This document shows, piece by piece, positions 23,758 through 34,990 of a stretch of 64,000 nucleotides of DNA. A program made the position numbers and the translations under genes. Location: NCBI GenBank assembly GCA_951230915.1, contig OX579639.1:11284001-11348000 (forward strand), in the 5' to 3' direction. The DNA is from Antitrichia curtipendula. Lineage: Eukaryota; Streptophyta; Bryopsida; Hypnales; Leucodontaceae. Position 1 is the first letter of the stretch; the number at the start of each line of letters is the position of its first letter. Below the pieces are notes generated by a model. That model had not been told where the DNA came from. It made no database searches and saw only the letters and a list, made by a program, of their open reading frames with translations.

Positions 23758-26274
23758 CAATGCTAGCCGAGTGTAACTCATTTCTAATCCTTGTTCGGAG
23801 AATTTTTCATTTATGTGGTTTGGCACTCTCGGACTTGTCAGGACAGGTGTCCTCCCTCTCAATCGGGCATTAGACTACAATGGCGGGTAGTTTAAGAGTG
23901 CTAACTTAATGTTCACACTTGTTTCAATTAGAGGACAAATAAATACCAGAGATGACATTCAAATGCTCAAAAAACAAGGTTTAATGCTCATTTAGAATGG
24001 AATTATATTTTGTTGCACGTAAATAATGGAAAAAACATAGCAAAAACCATAGAAGGTCAAATTGAAAACTTCTTAATGTCAGTCCTAGAATGTTCTATTT
24101 GGATGTTCATGTTAATATTTGATTCATTCTAATTGCACCCATTTTCACGAAAGTTGTTGGCATTGGGCAATGTTTTTTTTACAAAAATTCCAGAATCTCT
24201 CAATCCCTTAAAATAATTTATATTTTGTAGGGCTCAAATTCGAATTCAAATGAATTTTATCAATTATAACTCAAACAATTTCACCTTTGGAATTATTGTA
24301 TTTTGATTCCATCCTTCCCTGCATGTAAGTGCACCTGACAATTTAGTATTTTGTTGAATTTTAAACCCTGTCTACACTACTATACTCAACTCAAAGTCTC
24401 AAACGTACAAACATTCAATAACTTACTAAGCCCGGATCAAATATACAAAGACCAAGACAATAAACCACCCTCTAAATGCTCTAGTTAAAGGTAGTAAGAT
24501 TAAAACTCTGAAATGGTTAATTATGAAATAAGTGAAAGACCTCCTAAACAACATATGTCATATGCATATCATTGATTAATGTAAAACATTGTTTTGGCTT
24601 TCCATTCATACATTACAGAAAAAGAATGTAGCCCTATACATCTAAACTTAAGAATGTTTTACCTTCTAAAGATATTGTTATGCCGTTTTTTGGTGTCTTC
24701 AATATGTTTTATAAAACTTTGATTTTAAATCATTAATCTATTTTTTTCCAATTCAAACTTCAAAGACTACATCTCGATCAAGTTTTGCACTTATAATGCC
24801 AACTAAAAAAAGGAAGAACATTTTTCGTGGTTTCCGGTCCATGCTAGGTTTTGAAGTAAATCCTATAGGACAATACCCTAAATCCCAAACCCTAAACCCT
24901 AAACCCTAAACCCTCTTCACTGTTGCAATTTTAAGAGTATTTGATGTTCAAGTTTATGTAACTATAGCAAATAAGAGTGGATTGGTGTAATAAAATTGAA
25001 ATGCAACATTGACTACATGAACTTGACATTTTTGTGGTCTCTATATTTTTTTTATGGCTTCTAAACTATAAAGCAACTAACGGTGAATTATTATAGTTTT
25101 TCATATGGATTGTTTATTAATTGTTTATGTAGTACCGTATGTTAACCACTAAACTGACTAAAGTCCCAAGGCCTCTTTTGCATCCTATATCTGAAATAAA
25201 TTGCCATTTCTATAGTAAAGAATGTAAAAAAAAAAAATGAATGTGTTTAGGACTTTAGGCCTTTAAGGTGCACATCTACTTGTAGTATGTAAGATCTCAT
25301 ACTAGAGTACTAGAGTAGTGTTCAATTGACCAGAAGAAATTTCACAAACTTTGCCTATATAGAATTGTAGATTGCAAGATATTTACAATAAACTTCAACC
25401 TCGGAACGCCCAACGACATCATTTAGTGCCAATTTGATGGCAATTCAATCACTTCAATGAGATGGAAAGATTGTGGAAGCGTTCAATTCATTTTTCGGGG
25501 ACCTTCCATGTTGAGTTCCAAAGTGTATCCAAATGATTTTGTAGTCTTTCCGATATTTGCCTCCGCGTAATTTAGAGTTTAGGAAAAAAAAAAAAAAAAA
25601 AATGCTACTGTAGTGTATCTTGGGAAGTTGTTGCTCCTTAGTCTAAATCTGAAATTTATCCCCCAAATTGATATTTTCTGAGTTTGAGTCTAACTATAAG
25701 GCAAAAGTTCATTTTCTCTAGTTCCTATTTTATGTAAAATCCCCCAACACGACCCTAAAAATGAAATTTCATTATTGCGATTTGCACTTCGAATGTGTTT
25801 TTAATGTCTACTACATTTAGTACATTCTAAATAAATCATGAAATGGAAATTAAGTTTATGCTATGATCGATTCTAATGTCATTATCCTTGTGATATAAGG
25901 TAAACCTGCCTATGACAGGCAAAATGATTGATTTGTTGTATTGCCTTTAGCAAAAATAATCAAATTTTTTCCATACAAAGACACATGTGAGAAATGAAGA
26001 ACGCAACTGGAATTTTATTTTTTGGATTAAATATGATTTTTTTAAAATTTTTGAAGTGTACTGTCCAGTAAGCCCAAAAGAGTTTGTAGACTATCCCAAA
26101 TCAGCAGAAAATTGTTTCCATGATGGTCATCTTTCCACTTAAAACAGTCATAACATTTTCTAAGATGGCTACAAGACTTTCTAACATGGACATGACATGA
26201 AGAAATAAAAAAACTGCTTTTTACTAAAAATAAAAAATCAATTTTCAAAAGAATACCCATAAAAATTTTAAAGG
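23758..26274. other. AT-rich spacer of element A
   Basis: It separates the kinase and RING promoter arrays. I see no gene. It holds a plant-type telomere-like run at about 24875-24914 and an A(19) tract near 25585. Confidence 0.45.
24875..24914. repeat. Interstitial telomere-like repeat (CCCTAAA)
   Basis: Four to five CCCTAAA or near-CCCTAAA units in tandem, the Arabidopsis-type plant telomere unit read on the C-rich strand. It lies inside element A, away from any gene. Confidence 0.8.
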
Positions 26275-26760
26275 GCCGTTCAGGACGTTCGGCAGGCCGT
26301 CAAGAGGATGGGCGGGCCGTTCCCGACCAGGGACAGGCCGTCGAGAGGACGGGCAGGCCGTCCTAGACCATGAACAGGCCGTCGAGAGGATGGGCGGGCC
26401 GTTCCCGACCAGTGACAGGCCGTCGAAGAGACGGGCACCCCGTCCTTTTGGAGGGCCTTTCCGTCCAAGAGACGGGTAGGCCGTCGAAGAGGACGGGTAT
26501 CCCGTCGACGAGACGGATTTGCCGTCCACGAGACGGGTATGCCGTCCACGAGACGGGTATTCCGTCCACGAGACGGGTATTCCGTCCACGAGACGGATAT
26601 TCCATCGACGAGACGGGTATGCCGTCCAGGAGAGGGGTATGCTGTCGAGGAGACGGGTATTCCGTCGAGGGGACGGGCAATCCGTCGAGGGGACGGACAG
26701 GCCATCGACGGAACGGGCAGGCCGTCGAGGGGACGGAAAATCCGTCCGTCCAAGTCTCGG
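26275..26760. repeat. Element A array upstream of the RING gene (20-bp unit)
   Basis: From about 26500 the unit is an exact 20 bp, of the form GACGGGTATTCCGTCCACGA, over at least twelve copies. Left of that the spacing is looser with GGCCGTCGAGAGGACGGGC. GC-rich sequence continues to about 26900. The 20-bp period, not a multiple of three, keeps several frames open without coding. Confidence 0.85.
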
Positions 26761-26956
26761 GCGGCGGTGTAATTATTTCCCGAACTTGTCGACGGCGCCC
26801 CGAACCCGTTGACGGCGTCCCAACCCTGTGTCGGACCTCTGTGGACGTATTGGCCGTCCATTCCAGGGCTGTCCCACGCCCTGGATGGTCTGGATTCGGG
26901 GGGAGACGGGATGATGCTATGTTAATTACCCTGCCTAATCGGGTCGGTAATTGGGG

Positions 26957-26966
26957 GGTATAAGTA
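26957..26966 (+). promoter_or_regulatory. TATA-like box of the element A RING gene
   Basis: GGTATAAGTA lies about 205 bp before the ATG at 27171. A pyrimidine-rich acceptor-like TCATTTTACAG at 27151-27161 suggests a leader intron. Confidence 0.45.
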
Positions 26967-27170
26967 AACTTTTTTGGACAATTTACGTGCTTCCTCGTTT
27001 GAGTTGCACTGTCCGAGCTTGAGAAAGCTTCGCTCTGCAATTTGAGGGGAAGTGTTATACATTTGACATTGTTTTGCCACATTTCAGTTGCCTTCACGCA
27101 ACAGAAGGCAAAGCAAATTGTCATTGTATTTGCATACAGTATCGTGTGTGTCATTTTACAGGTATCAAGA

Positions 27171-28631
27171 ATGGACGTAGAGGATGTAGCAGGAGGTTCG
27201 GGACCTGGAGGTGACCCTCCAGGAGGTTTGGGACTTGGAGGTGACCCCCCAGGAGGTTTGGTACCTGCAGGTGAACCCCCAGGTAGAGGGAAGAGAGGAA
27301 ACAGAGCAACCTTGGATTGGGGCACACTTAATGCCGAAGAGGTTATGGCAAAGCCTGGGTGGTTGGAGGCAGATGGCCCATGGACAAGAGTGATATGTCG
27401 TCAATATATAGATTGGGCCCACATCAACCGCCATTGGCCACATGACCGGTACGAGGTGCACGTGAAATCTGGCGTGGTAAATTTTGACCAGTGCCAACAT
27501 CCGCACTTCAAGAAGAGGATGATTGAAGTATCATTGGCACTTTGGGGGGCAAGATCCAAGAAAGACGGGACACTTTCATTGTGCCAAATGGCATATGCGG
27601 AGGTTTTTCTTGGCAAGGATGTGGACTGGAGCAGCTTTTTGGGCAAATCGCGGAATAATACATTTCCAAATCGAACTCGCCACATTGCACCAAATCCTAT
27701 TGTGCCGTTGGACAATGTACCAAATCTTGCCGTGCCATTGGATGATGTCCAAAATGTGCAAATGGATGTGGTTCCACTGGCAGAGCGTCCAGGGACGGAG
27801 TTGATGGAGATAGAAGTTGGTCAGGGCAGCGGTCCAGATGTAAACCAACAAGCTGTGATTGGTGGAGTGCAAGCTGACAGTGAAGAAGTAATTCGCTTGC
27901 GCCAATTAGTATAAACACTGCAAGTAGAAAAAGAAGAAACACGACGACAACATGCTGCAGTGTTGGAAGTTCATCATGCAAGGATGCGGGCCGTTCAAGA
28001 TGAAAATGTGCGCCTCATCGCACGTGAAGCCGAGCTCGTAGAGCGTGAAAGGCGGGTCAACACAGACTCAGTTCCACCACTCGATCTTGTAGTGGAACGT
28101 GCTACATATGGTGCAGACGAAGACACACTAGGCCCGAGCAATACATCTGAGTTTGTGCTGCGATCACGATCCACTTTTCCAAGTGCAGAAAGTGTCACAT
28201 TGGATATTATGCGTGCACGTGCTGAGCGAGTTGAAGCAGAGCTTGGAAGTACTCGCACAAACGTGGAAGAATTAACAAACGCCATGCGTGCTTTGGAACT
28301 TCGTGCCAACAACGCCGAGGCAGAGGTGGCGGTGGTTACTGCAGCTAGAACAACCTTGGAGCAGACCATGACCGCATTGAGTGCTGAAAATATGCGGTTG
28401 GTTCAAAATCCTCAGACGGAGCAGAGGCTGCTTCAAATGTGCAACTTGAAGTTGACATGCATCTTAGCGCTAAAAGAGGCTGAGCAAATGCAACGTGAAG
28501 TGAGGAGAGTGGCTACAGAATTCAATGATGGTGGTCAACGTTATTTTGGCTTGACCTCGTGGCCTCGGGTGGCAGAAATGTTCACCGATGATTTGCCAAC
28601 GTATAGGGAGAATTCAAGCATCGATTGGAAT
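27171..28631 (+). pseudogene. Coiled-coil RING-H2 protein of element A, 5' part (split by element B)
   Basis: It starts MDVEDVAGG and runs through Gly/Pro repeats (GGDPPGGL type, about residues 10-42). A conserved N-terminal domain follows (YIDWAHINRHW to VDWSSFLGKS, about 75-165), then a long coiled coil and a conserved C-terminal block (FGLTSWPRV ... SSIDWN). TAA at 27912-27914 lies in the coiled coil. Changing it to CAA would give Gln, and the frame continues without shift. Element B is inserted exactly after codon AAT ending at 28631. The second half of the gene lies at 46862-47694. Together the halves match the RING protein of element B over its whole length. Confidence 0.85.
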
Positions 28632-28647
28632 CAGGGTTGTCATAACG
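28624..28647. other. Target duplication and left terminus of element B
   Basis: ATTGGAAT (28624-28631) is followed by CAGGGTTGTCATAACG (28632-28647). Confidence 0.9.
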
Positions 28648-28654
28648 AGCGAGT

Positions 28655-29345
28655 TAGGGTCATCGGACGTCCCGGACGGGCAAACCGGACCGGACGGACG
28701 GACGGTCCGGACCAACTGGACGGCCTCAATTTCTCAAAGTTGTGGAATTTTTTTCAATGACACGTCAGCTTGGACAGCTGGATCCAGGGGCGGGGACTTC
28801 TTCAGTCAGGGCGCGGACTTCGGCGCGTGAGGGTGCGGACTCCTTCAAGCAAGGCGGGGACATCAGTGTGAGTGTCAAGGCGCAGACTCCTTCACTCAGG
28901 GCGCGGACTTTAGCGCTTCAGGGCGCGGACTCATCGCTTCAGGGCGGGGACTTCAGTGTGAGCGTCAGGGCGCGGACTCCTTCAAGCAGGGCGCGGACTT
29001 CGGCTAGCAAGGCGCGGACTCCTCGAAGCAGGGCGGGGACTTCTGTGTGACAGTCAGGGCGCGGACTCCTTCAATCAGGGCGCGGACTTCACTGTGACAG
29101 TCAGGGCGCGGACTCCTTCAGTCAGGGCGCGGACTTCAACGCGTTAGGGCGCGGACTCCTTCAAGAAGGGCGGGGACTTCAGTGTGATAGTGAGGGCGCG
29201 GACTCCTTCAGTCAGGGCGCGGACTTCAGCGCGTCAGGGCGCGGACTCCTTCAAGCAGGGCGGGGACTTCACTGTGACAGGCAGGGCGCGGACTCCTTCA
29301 GGTACGGCGCGGACCTGAACGTGAGTGGGAGGGTGCGGACGGGCA
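28655..29345. repeat. Element B left subterminal array
   Basis: It begins with GGACGTCCCGGACGG motifs shared with the other end of B. It then becomes an array of GGGCGCGGACTCCTTCA, GGGCGGGGACTTCAGTGTGA and similar units. It is not coding. Confidence 0.85.
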
Positions 29346-29373
29346 ATGGTGGATTAAATTTATGTGTTCTACA

Positions 29374-29377
<4 letters not shown>

Positions 29378-29425
<48 letters not shown>

Positions 29426-29428
29426 GTA
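29378..29428. repeat. (AT)n microsatellite
   Basis: About 50 bp of alternating A and T with two CA interruptions, between the array and the transposase 3' end. Nothing else is seen in 29346-29787. Confidence 0.9.
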
Positions 29429-29787
29429 TAAAAAAAATTCGGAACAAATAGGAGACCCCACTGCATTAAAAAGAACCAGTAACTGGAATGTATTTTACAT
29501 GATTTCCCCACCAAAGTTTCCAAGAGGCCCATCAAATACAAAATACACAAAAAAAATACAGATAGGCTGCAATGTTTGTGATAACCAAAATAGTTTATAA
29601 AATTCATGCATTGCAAAGTACAATATCAATACAATGAATCTATACTTCCAAAATACGCTCACTTTCTCTGTTTCTCATAGGTTATCCAAAACATTTTTTT
29701 GGCTTCTTGTCTATATTTCTTCCAATTGCTACAATTGTCTTCAACTCTTAAAGATCCGAGATCTACCATCGATGCAACTCAATAACC

Positions 29788-32700
29788 TCAATTATTCAAA
29801 CGACTCGACCTACGAACTTCTTGGGCACTTGGATTCGCTGCATTAGCATCTCGAACAACAACATCATCATCCTCTGGTGCCTCGTCATTGGCATCTTCAT
29901 TGCTGTCATATTCATCTTCTGCTTCACCACTGTCGGTGGTCCAATGTTCCTCAACTTCCGAGTTTTCATTTCGAAGCTCTATAGTTGTTTGGCCATGAGT
30001 ACGTTTGCGCTTCAACCTCTTGTGTCGTTGTGCGTTGGGGTCTTCTGCATCAGAATTTATAGTAGGCCCACCTGGAATTGTTCGAACAACAAATGCCGGA
30101 GTTGACCGGCCAGGTCCTGGTACGTATGTACTTAGGAACGGTTCTATCACCCTATTTGGATCTCTTGCTCCAATTCCGAGGGGTGAACGATTAGCATGCC
30201 TTGGCGATGATGCTTCTCCAATATGCAGATCTTCTGGACGTCCTTGGCCTGTACTCCCTCCACGGCCTGCAGCTCTACCATGGCCTCTCGTCCGTCCACG
30301 GGCTTGTTGATATTGACCTACTTCATGATGAATGGAGGGCCGAGGGGCCACAGGTGGTCTACCACGTGAAACTCTTTGCAGAGTCAAATCAACATTTCCC
30401 ACTGAGCCTAATCCTTCTTGAGAAGGTCTTTGGATGGCATTGGAAATTGTTTCTGAAGATGGATCTAGGGAATGTGGCACTTGTGTACCATGTTCAGAAA
30501 TAGCAGGATGGCCCGCAACTGGAGCCGGTACAGGGGCAATGTCTTCGGGTGGTTCTACAAAAGCAAAAACATCATCATGGTCCACATGCTCTGGATCAAA
30601 AGGCCTTCTCATGTTACCAGCCGGTTGATTTCTTGCAAAAGGGCGTGGCACTCTTGCATTTCTAACGTTTCTATCATGCTGTCTTTCTAGAGCTCTAATG
30701 TTACGAGTTGCTAGTTCCACTCCCGTAGGGCGTGTATTGCCATCTCGATTGTGAGAAGATCCTCCATGATTTGGATTCGCATTCCTCCCCCTGTTTCTCT
30801 CGCCATTTTCATGTCCACCACCATTTCCATTTCCACCACCATTTCCATTTCCACCACCATTTCCATTTCCACCGCCATTTCCGTCGCCATTTCCTGGAGG
30901 GAGGTTGTCATCATCGTTGTTGTTGTTGTGGGAAATACCATCATCAACGTTATCGTCATTTGGATTGTCGGTCTCCAAAGAAGACGACAAAGCTGGGACT
31001 TCTACAACCCCTTCATTTTGAGGAAGTGGAGGTGAAAGACTACGACGAGGATTTGGTGGTGGTGGTCCCCTACGACCACGAAGGAGTTCCTCCTCTCCAT
31101 CATCAGCATCTCCATAGTAGTTCCGCGCTTCTTCGAGGTGATCAGCTCCTTGCCTCCAAAGATCTGGGTTTGCCGGATACTCTTGAGCTCCTCGGTTGGC
31201 TTCCCCATCAACCTCTTCTTCTTCCTCTGATTGTAGTGCGTCAAATTCCCGATTGCGTTCATTCACCGGGATCGGTCCAAGGGCATCTGGATCAGAATCC
31301 TCTGAGTACATATTCGCATCATACCAACGAACTGGATCGGCTCCTGGTCTGTGGCAAAGTACACGGCTATTGGTATAAATATATACCAGGGACTCTGCCT
31401 TTTCAGGGGCCAATCGATTTTGGATCTTATTGTGAACAAAGGAATACATACTCCAATTCCTTTCACAGGAGCTGGCGGAACACGTGAGGGATAAAACACG
31501 CACGGCAATTTTCGAAAGAGTCCGATCTCCAACCCTGTGCCACCATTGGTGGGGAAGCATTTGTGTCGCACGGATGTTGGGTGTCTCAGCTGGACTGTAG
31601 GGTCCAATACCCTCCTCGAATTCTGTTAATTCCGCCATCACATCATCAAAATTGACACCCAGGTTCCCCATCATGTTGCGGATGACTCTGTACAATGCAC
31701 GTAGGGCAGTTCGATCTTCCCTGAGCGCCACGTTATCCAAGAGGTATGGATTCAAAAGGGCCGCTGCGTAGTGTGTATCTTCAAAAACCATGTGCCATCT
31801 TGCACTGAAAGATTCTTCCAAAATGACTGCTATGTCATCACGTAAGCTGAAAGGTGGTTCTCTTAAAGAAAACACATGCCCTCGCAAATTGTGCATTACG
31901 AGCCACGCCCGACCCATGGCTGGTTCTCGTCCATCAAACACACGCAAAGCCTTCAATACGTCTTCAGTCATGTACACGTAATTCACACACCGTTGCCAGA
32001 AAGCCACATCTTCAATGGTTCTTTTGACATTACGTGAAGCGGTAGCTGCTTGCGGTCCATTTTGTTCATTCCTTAGGGTATCAAAGAAATTTAGAACACG
32101 TGGGTGGTTATTCAACCGCTCCAAGACTCCTCTGAGTTTCACCAATCGCTGCAACATGAGGAAATTACAAGCGAAGCGGGTTTCGCTAGGCACTACGAGT
32201 TGCAGATTTGGACTCAACTCGCGGAAAACCGACATGGTCGCATGATGGTTTTGAATGTATTGGCACAATCTTTTTGCCCTGGCAATTAAATCGGAAAATT
32301 CTTGGACTTTGGCCCAATCTTCCAACATGAGATCTAGTGCATGTGCCATGCAGCCTTGCGCAAAAATGTGCGGGTATGTGTTAGTGATGTCCTTCAATGT
32401 GCCAAGCATGTTTGCTGCATTATCTGTGCACACTTGTGTTACATATTTGGGACCCACCTTCTCAATGTACACGTTCATTTGGTCCGATATGTAGCGCATG
32501 GTTTTCTTTTGCGAGGTAGTATCAATTGACCCCAAAAATACATTACCTGTGGGGCATGACATCATCACATTCATGAGGGGTCTCCGATTGACATCATCCC
32601 AACCATCGGTGCATATCGACACCCCGTAGTGCTTGACAGCAAATCCAACCTTCTCTTGAATCTGCTTCTCAATTTGCAACCTCCTCGGTTCAATCAAATT

Positions 32701-33336
32701 AGTCCTAAATTGATGGTAAGAAGGTGGACTGTATTCAAACTTCGCCACTGAGGTTGCCCTCACCGCTTCAATGAAGGCTGGATGCCTTGCCACATTAAAT
32801 GGCACATTCGCTTCATAGAAAAAACTTGCCCACTTCTCATCCAACTCCTTCCTCTTTGCAATGTTGAATGCGTCCGCCATGCGTTGTTGACGTAATGATC
32901 CAGATCTCGTAGAATTGGATCCAGCAAGACTATTTGACGTTTGTAGAATATCAATTCCTTCTGAAACGTTTGCCTCTTCTTCCGCTCTTCCACCATTGAT
33001 CCCACCCGTCACCTCATTTTCAGTGGCTTCACTTGAACTTGCAAGAGGAGTTGCTCTAGATGGCGCACTTTGAATTGGTTCTCCTTCATACATGTCCCCG
33101 ACATCGATTCGTAGCGGGACAAATCCTGCACAATTGGCAAATCTATGTCGCACTGGACGAGGCATACTTCGACAAATTGACCTCTCCGATTTGGAGCCAT
33201 ATCCAAAGTGTGCAAAAGCACGCTCACGTTTGTAACTGAAGATCCCAGCACAAAAAACACAAGTCACTTTAACCCCATTCTCCGTAAACTGAAGCCACGG
33301 CTCCCATTCCTTGGTCTGATTCCTTTGACTTGCCAT
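29788..33336 (-). CDS. hAT transposase of element B (intact)
   Basis: The 1182-residue frame is uninterrupted. A BED-type zinc finger occupies about residues 12-70 (WEPW, CVFC, HFGY). The DDE triad is visible as D244 (CTDGWDD), D305 (CTDNAANM) and E625 (SSCERNWS), and the C-terminal hAT dimerisation region runs about 600-660. Residues 690-1182 are a disordered tail with acidic runs, a Gly/Asn repeat (about 816-850) and basic segments, longer than in typical hAT transposases. Met at 33336 is chosen because MASQRNQTKEWEPW aligns with the start in A. It would cut both ends of B and, by shared termini, could act on A and C in trans. Promoter array and TATA lie upstream at 33595-34790. Confidence 0.95.
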   Translation of the reverse strand: MASQRNQTKEWEPWLQFTENGVKVTCVFCAGIFSYKRERAFAHFGYGSKSERSICRSMPRPVRHRFANCAGFVPLRIDVGDMYEGEPIQSAPSRATPLASSSEATENEVTGGINGGRAEEEANVSEGIDILQTSNSLAGSNSTRSGSLRQQRMADAFNIAKRKELDEKWASFFYEANVPFNVARHPAFIEAVRATSVAKFEYSPPSYHQFRTNLIEPRRLQIEKQIQEKVGFAVKHYGVSICTDGWDDVNRRPLMNVMMSCPTGNVFLGSIDTTSQKKTMRYISDQMNVYIEKVGPKYVTQVCTDNAANMLGTLKDITNTYPHIFAQGCMAHALDLMLEDWAKVQEFSDLIARAKRLCQYIQNHHATMSVFRELSPNLQLVVPSETRFACNFLMLQRLVKLRGVLERLNNHPRVLNFFDTLRNEQNGPQAATASRNVKRTIEDVAFWQRCVNYVYMTEDVLKALRVFDGREPAMGRAWLVMHNLRGHVFSLREPPFSLRDDIAVILEESFSARWHMVFEDTHYAAALLNPYLLDNVALREDRTALRALYRVIRNMMGNLGVNFDDVMAELTEFEEGIGPYSPAETPNIRATQMLPHQWWHRVGDRTLSKIAVRVLSLTCSASSCERNWSMYSFVHNKIQNRLAPEKAESLVYIYTNSRVLCHRPGADPVRWYDANMYSEDSDPDALGPIPVNERNREFDALQSEEEEEVDGEANRGAQEYPANPDLWRQGADHLEEARNYYGDADDGEEELLRGRRGPPPPNPRRSLSPPLPQNEGVVEVPALSSSLETDNPNDDNVDDGISHNNNNDDDNLPPGNGDGNGGGNGNGGGNGNGGGNGNGGGHENGERNRGRNANPNHGGSSHNRDGNTRPTGVELATRNIRALERQHDRNVRNARVPRPFARNQPAGNMRRPFDPEHVDHDDVFAFVEPPEDIAPVPAPVAGHPAISEHGTQVPHSLDPSSETISNAIQRPSQEGLGSVGNVDLTLQRVSRGRPPVAPRPSIHHEVGQYQQARGRTRGHGRAAGRGGSTGQGRPEDLHIGEASSPRHANRSPLGIGARDPNRVIEPFLSTYVPGPGRSTPAFVVRTIPGGPTINSDAEDPNAQRHKRLKRKRTHGQTTIELRNENSEVEEHWTTDSGEAEDEYDSNEDANDEAPEDDDVVVRDANAANPSAQEVRRSSRLNN

Positions 33337-33594
33337 TGCGTTCAACGATCCAAGGATATTTTCTTCCGTCTTCCTCCTCCTTTATATTGAAGTTAAAAGG
33401 ATCCAAGATATACCAAACACAGTATCAGTAACAGCAGTTAGCGCTACTCCACTGCTTGAACTGATTTTGACATCACCTCAGCAGCAAACTAGGGCCATCT
33501 GCCACCCAAGTAGACTCACAAGGAGCTCAAAATGAATTGAAGTCCAAGAAATAGAGGCCAGGTGACAAATGTGGGGAATGCTGGGTCTTCCTTT

Positions 33595-33605
33595 CCTTTA
33601 TATAC
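33595..33605 (-). promoter_or_regulatory. TATA box of the element B transposase
   Basis: GTATATAAAGG on the minus strand lies about 260 bp before the ATG and just downstream of the array beginning at about 33615. Confidence 0.6.
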
Positions 33606-33609
33606 TTAG

Positions 33610-34790
33610 CGGTTTAGGGGGCGCGGACGTCTTCGTCACCAAAGTATAGGGCGCGGACTTGAAGTCAGGGCGGGGACTCTAAGTCAGGGCGGGGACTCTA
33701 GGGCGGGGACTCGAAGGCAGGGCGGGGACTTGAAGGCAGGGCGCGGACTCCAGGACGGGGACTCGAAGGCAGGGCGGGGACTCCAGGGCGGGGACTCGAA
33801 GATAGGGCGGGGACTCCAGGGCGGGGACTCGAAGACAGGGCGGGGACTCCAGGGCGGGGACTCGAAGACAGGGCGGGGACTCCAGAGCGGGGATTCGAAC
33901 GCGCGGACTCCAGGGCGCGACTCCAGTACAGAAATGCAGGTGTGCTCACGGGGATGCATCGAAAAGTACGTTGACCTTCGCCATCCTTAATGGTCTGGGA
34001 AGATTGTGTCCCTCCTTTTCATGGAAAAAGGGGAACATTAAATGTCGTCATGCCCCCAAATTTGTAGGCAAAGAAAATGGCTTTCACTCCCCAATGTTTT
34101 TGCTCAATGGATTGTGCTAGGGTGCAGACGCAGGGCGCGGACAATTCACACAAATGGAGGAACTTGAGAGAGCGCAGCTCAATCTCAGACTCCATGGAAT
34201 GGACTCAAAGTCAGGGCGCGGACTCTAAGTCAGGGCGGGGACTCTAGGGCGGGGACTCAAAGGCAGGGCGGGGACTCCAGGGTAGGGACTCGAAGACAGG
34301 GCGGGGACTCCAGGGCGGGGACTCGAACGCGCGGGCTCCAGGGCGCGACTCCAGTACAGAAATGCAGGTGTGCTCACGGGGATGCATCGAAAAGTACGTT
34401 GACCTTCGCCATCCTTAATGGTCTGGGAAGATTGTGTCCCTCCTTTTCATGGAAAAAGGGGAACATTAAATGTCGTCACGCCCCCAAATTTGTGGGCAAA
34501 GAAAATGGCTTTCACTCCCCAATGTTTTCGCTGAATGGATTGTGCTAGGGCGCGGACTCCGGGGCGGACAATTCACACAAATGGAGGAACTTGAGAGAGC
34601 GCAGCTCAATCTCAGACTCCATGGAATGGACTCAAAGTCAGGGCGCGAACTCGAAGTCAGGGCGCGGACTTGAAGGCAGGACGGGGACTCTAGGGCGGCG
34701 ACTCGAAGGCAGGGCGCGGACTCCAGGGCGGGGACTCGAAGGCAGGGTGGGGACTCCAGGGCGGGGACTCCAGGGTGGGGACGTACTCGT
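33610..34790. repeat. Element B array upstream of the transposase, with a 428-bp tandem duplication
   Basis: Units of GGGCGGGGACTCCA and GGGCGGGGACTCGAAGGCA alternate, about 33-36 bp per pair. The interval also contains a larger tandem duplication: the segment holding GAAATGCAGGTGTGCTCACG at 33931 recurs at 34359, and ACAATTCACACAAATGGAGG at 34141 recurs near 34568, nearly identical over about 400 bp. Recent unequal exchange or slippage is likely. Confidence 0.85.
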
Positions 34791-34990
34791 CCAGCCCAGG
34801 AAGCATGACTTTGAAATGCGCTTGTGCTTGACATCCTTCAACCGCCTTTTCCTTAGAGCGGGGGAAGCATTAATTTTAGCCTCAACAAATTCTGACAAGA
34901 CAATGAAAGCAAGATGCCGAATAAAGAGCTCCACGGCCTAAGATTTGGAAGAAACTCCATGGAAGAGCATGTCCCCTTCGTTGTGATGAA
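34780..34990. repeat. Segmental duplicate 1 (partner at 37545-37755)
   Basis: From the CTCGTCCAGC...AGGAAGCA block through CAAGATGCCGAATAAAGAG to CCATGGAAGAG it closely matches 37545-37755. It sits just after a GGGCGGGGACTC array in both places, so array and flank were copied together. Confidence 0.8.

Noticed and set aside
26818..26828. CCAACCCTG as another hAT right end
   Set aside because: The match stops after GGGTTG, lacks the TC of the terminus, and no duplication or partner is visible.
26363..27325. A 320-residue minus-strand frame rich in Pro/Arg/Ser
   Set aside because: It runs through the 20-bp array and into the antisense of the RING gene. The repeat period keeps frames open; there is no domain or start context.
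28655..29345. CRISPR-like array
   Set aside because: Units are short, irregular, GC-rich minisatellites without unique spacers, in a plant-like nuclear context.
30732..31487. A 251-residue His-rich plus-strand frame
   Set aside because: Antisense of the low-complexity tail of the intact element B transposase.
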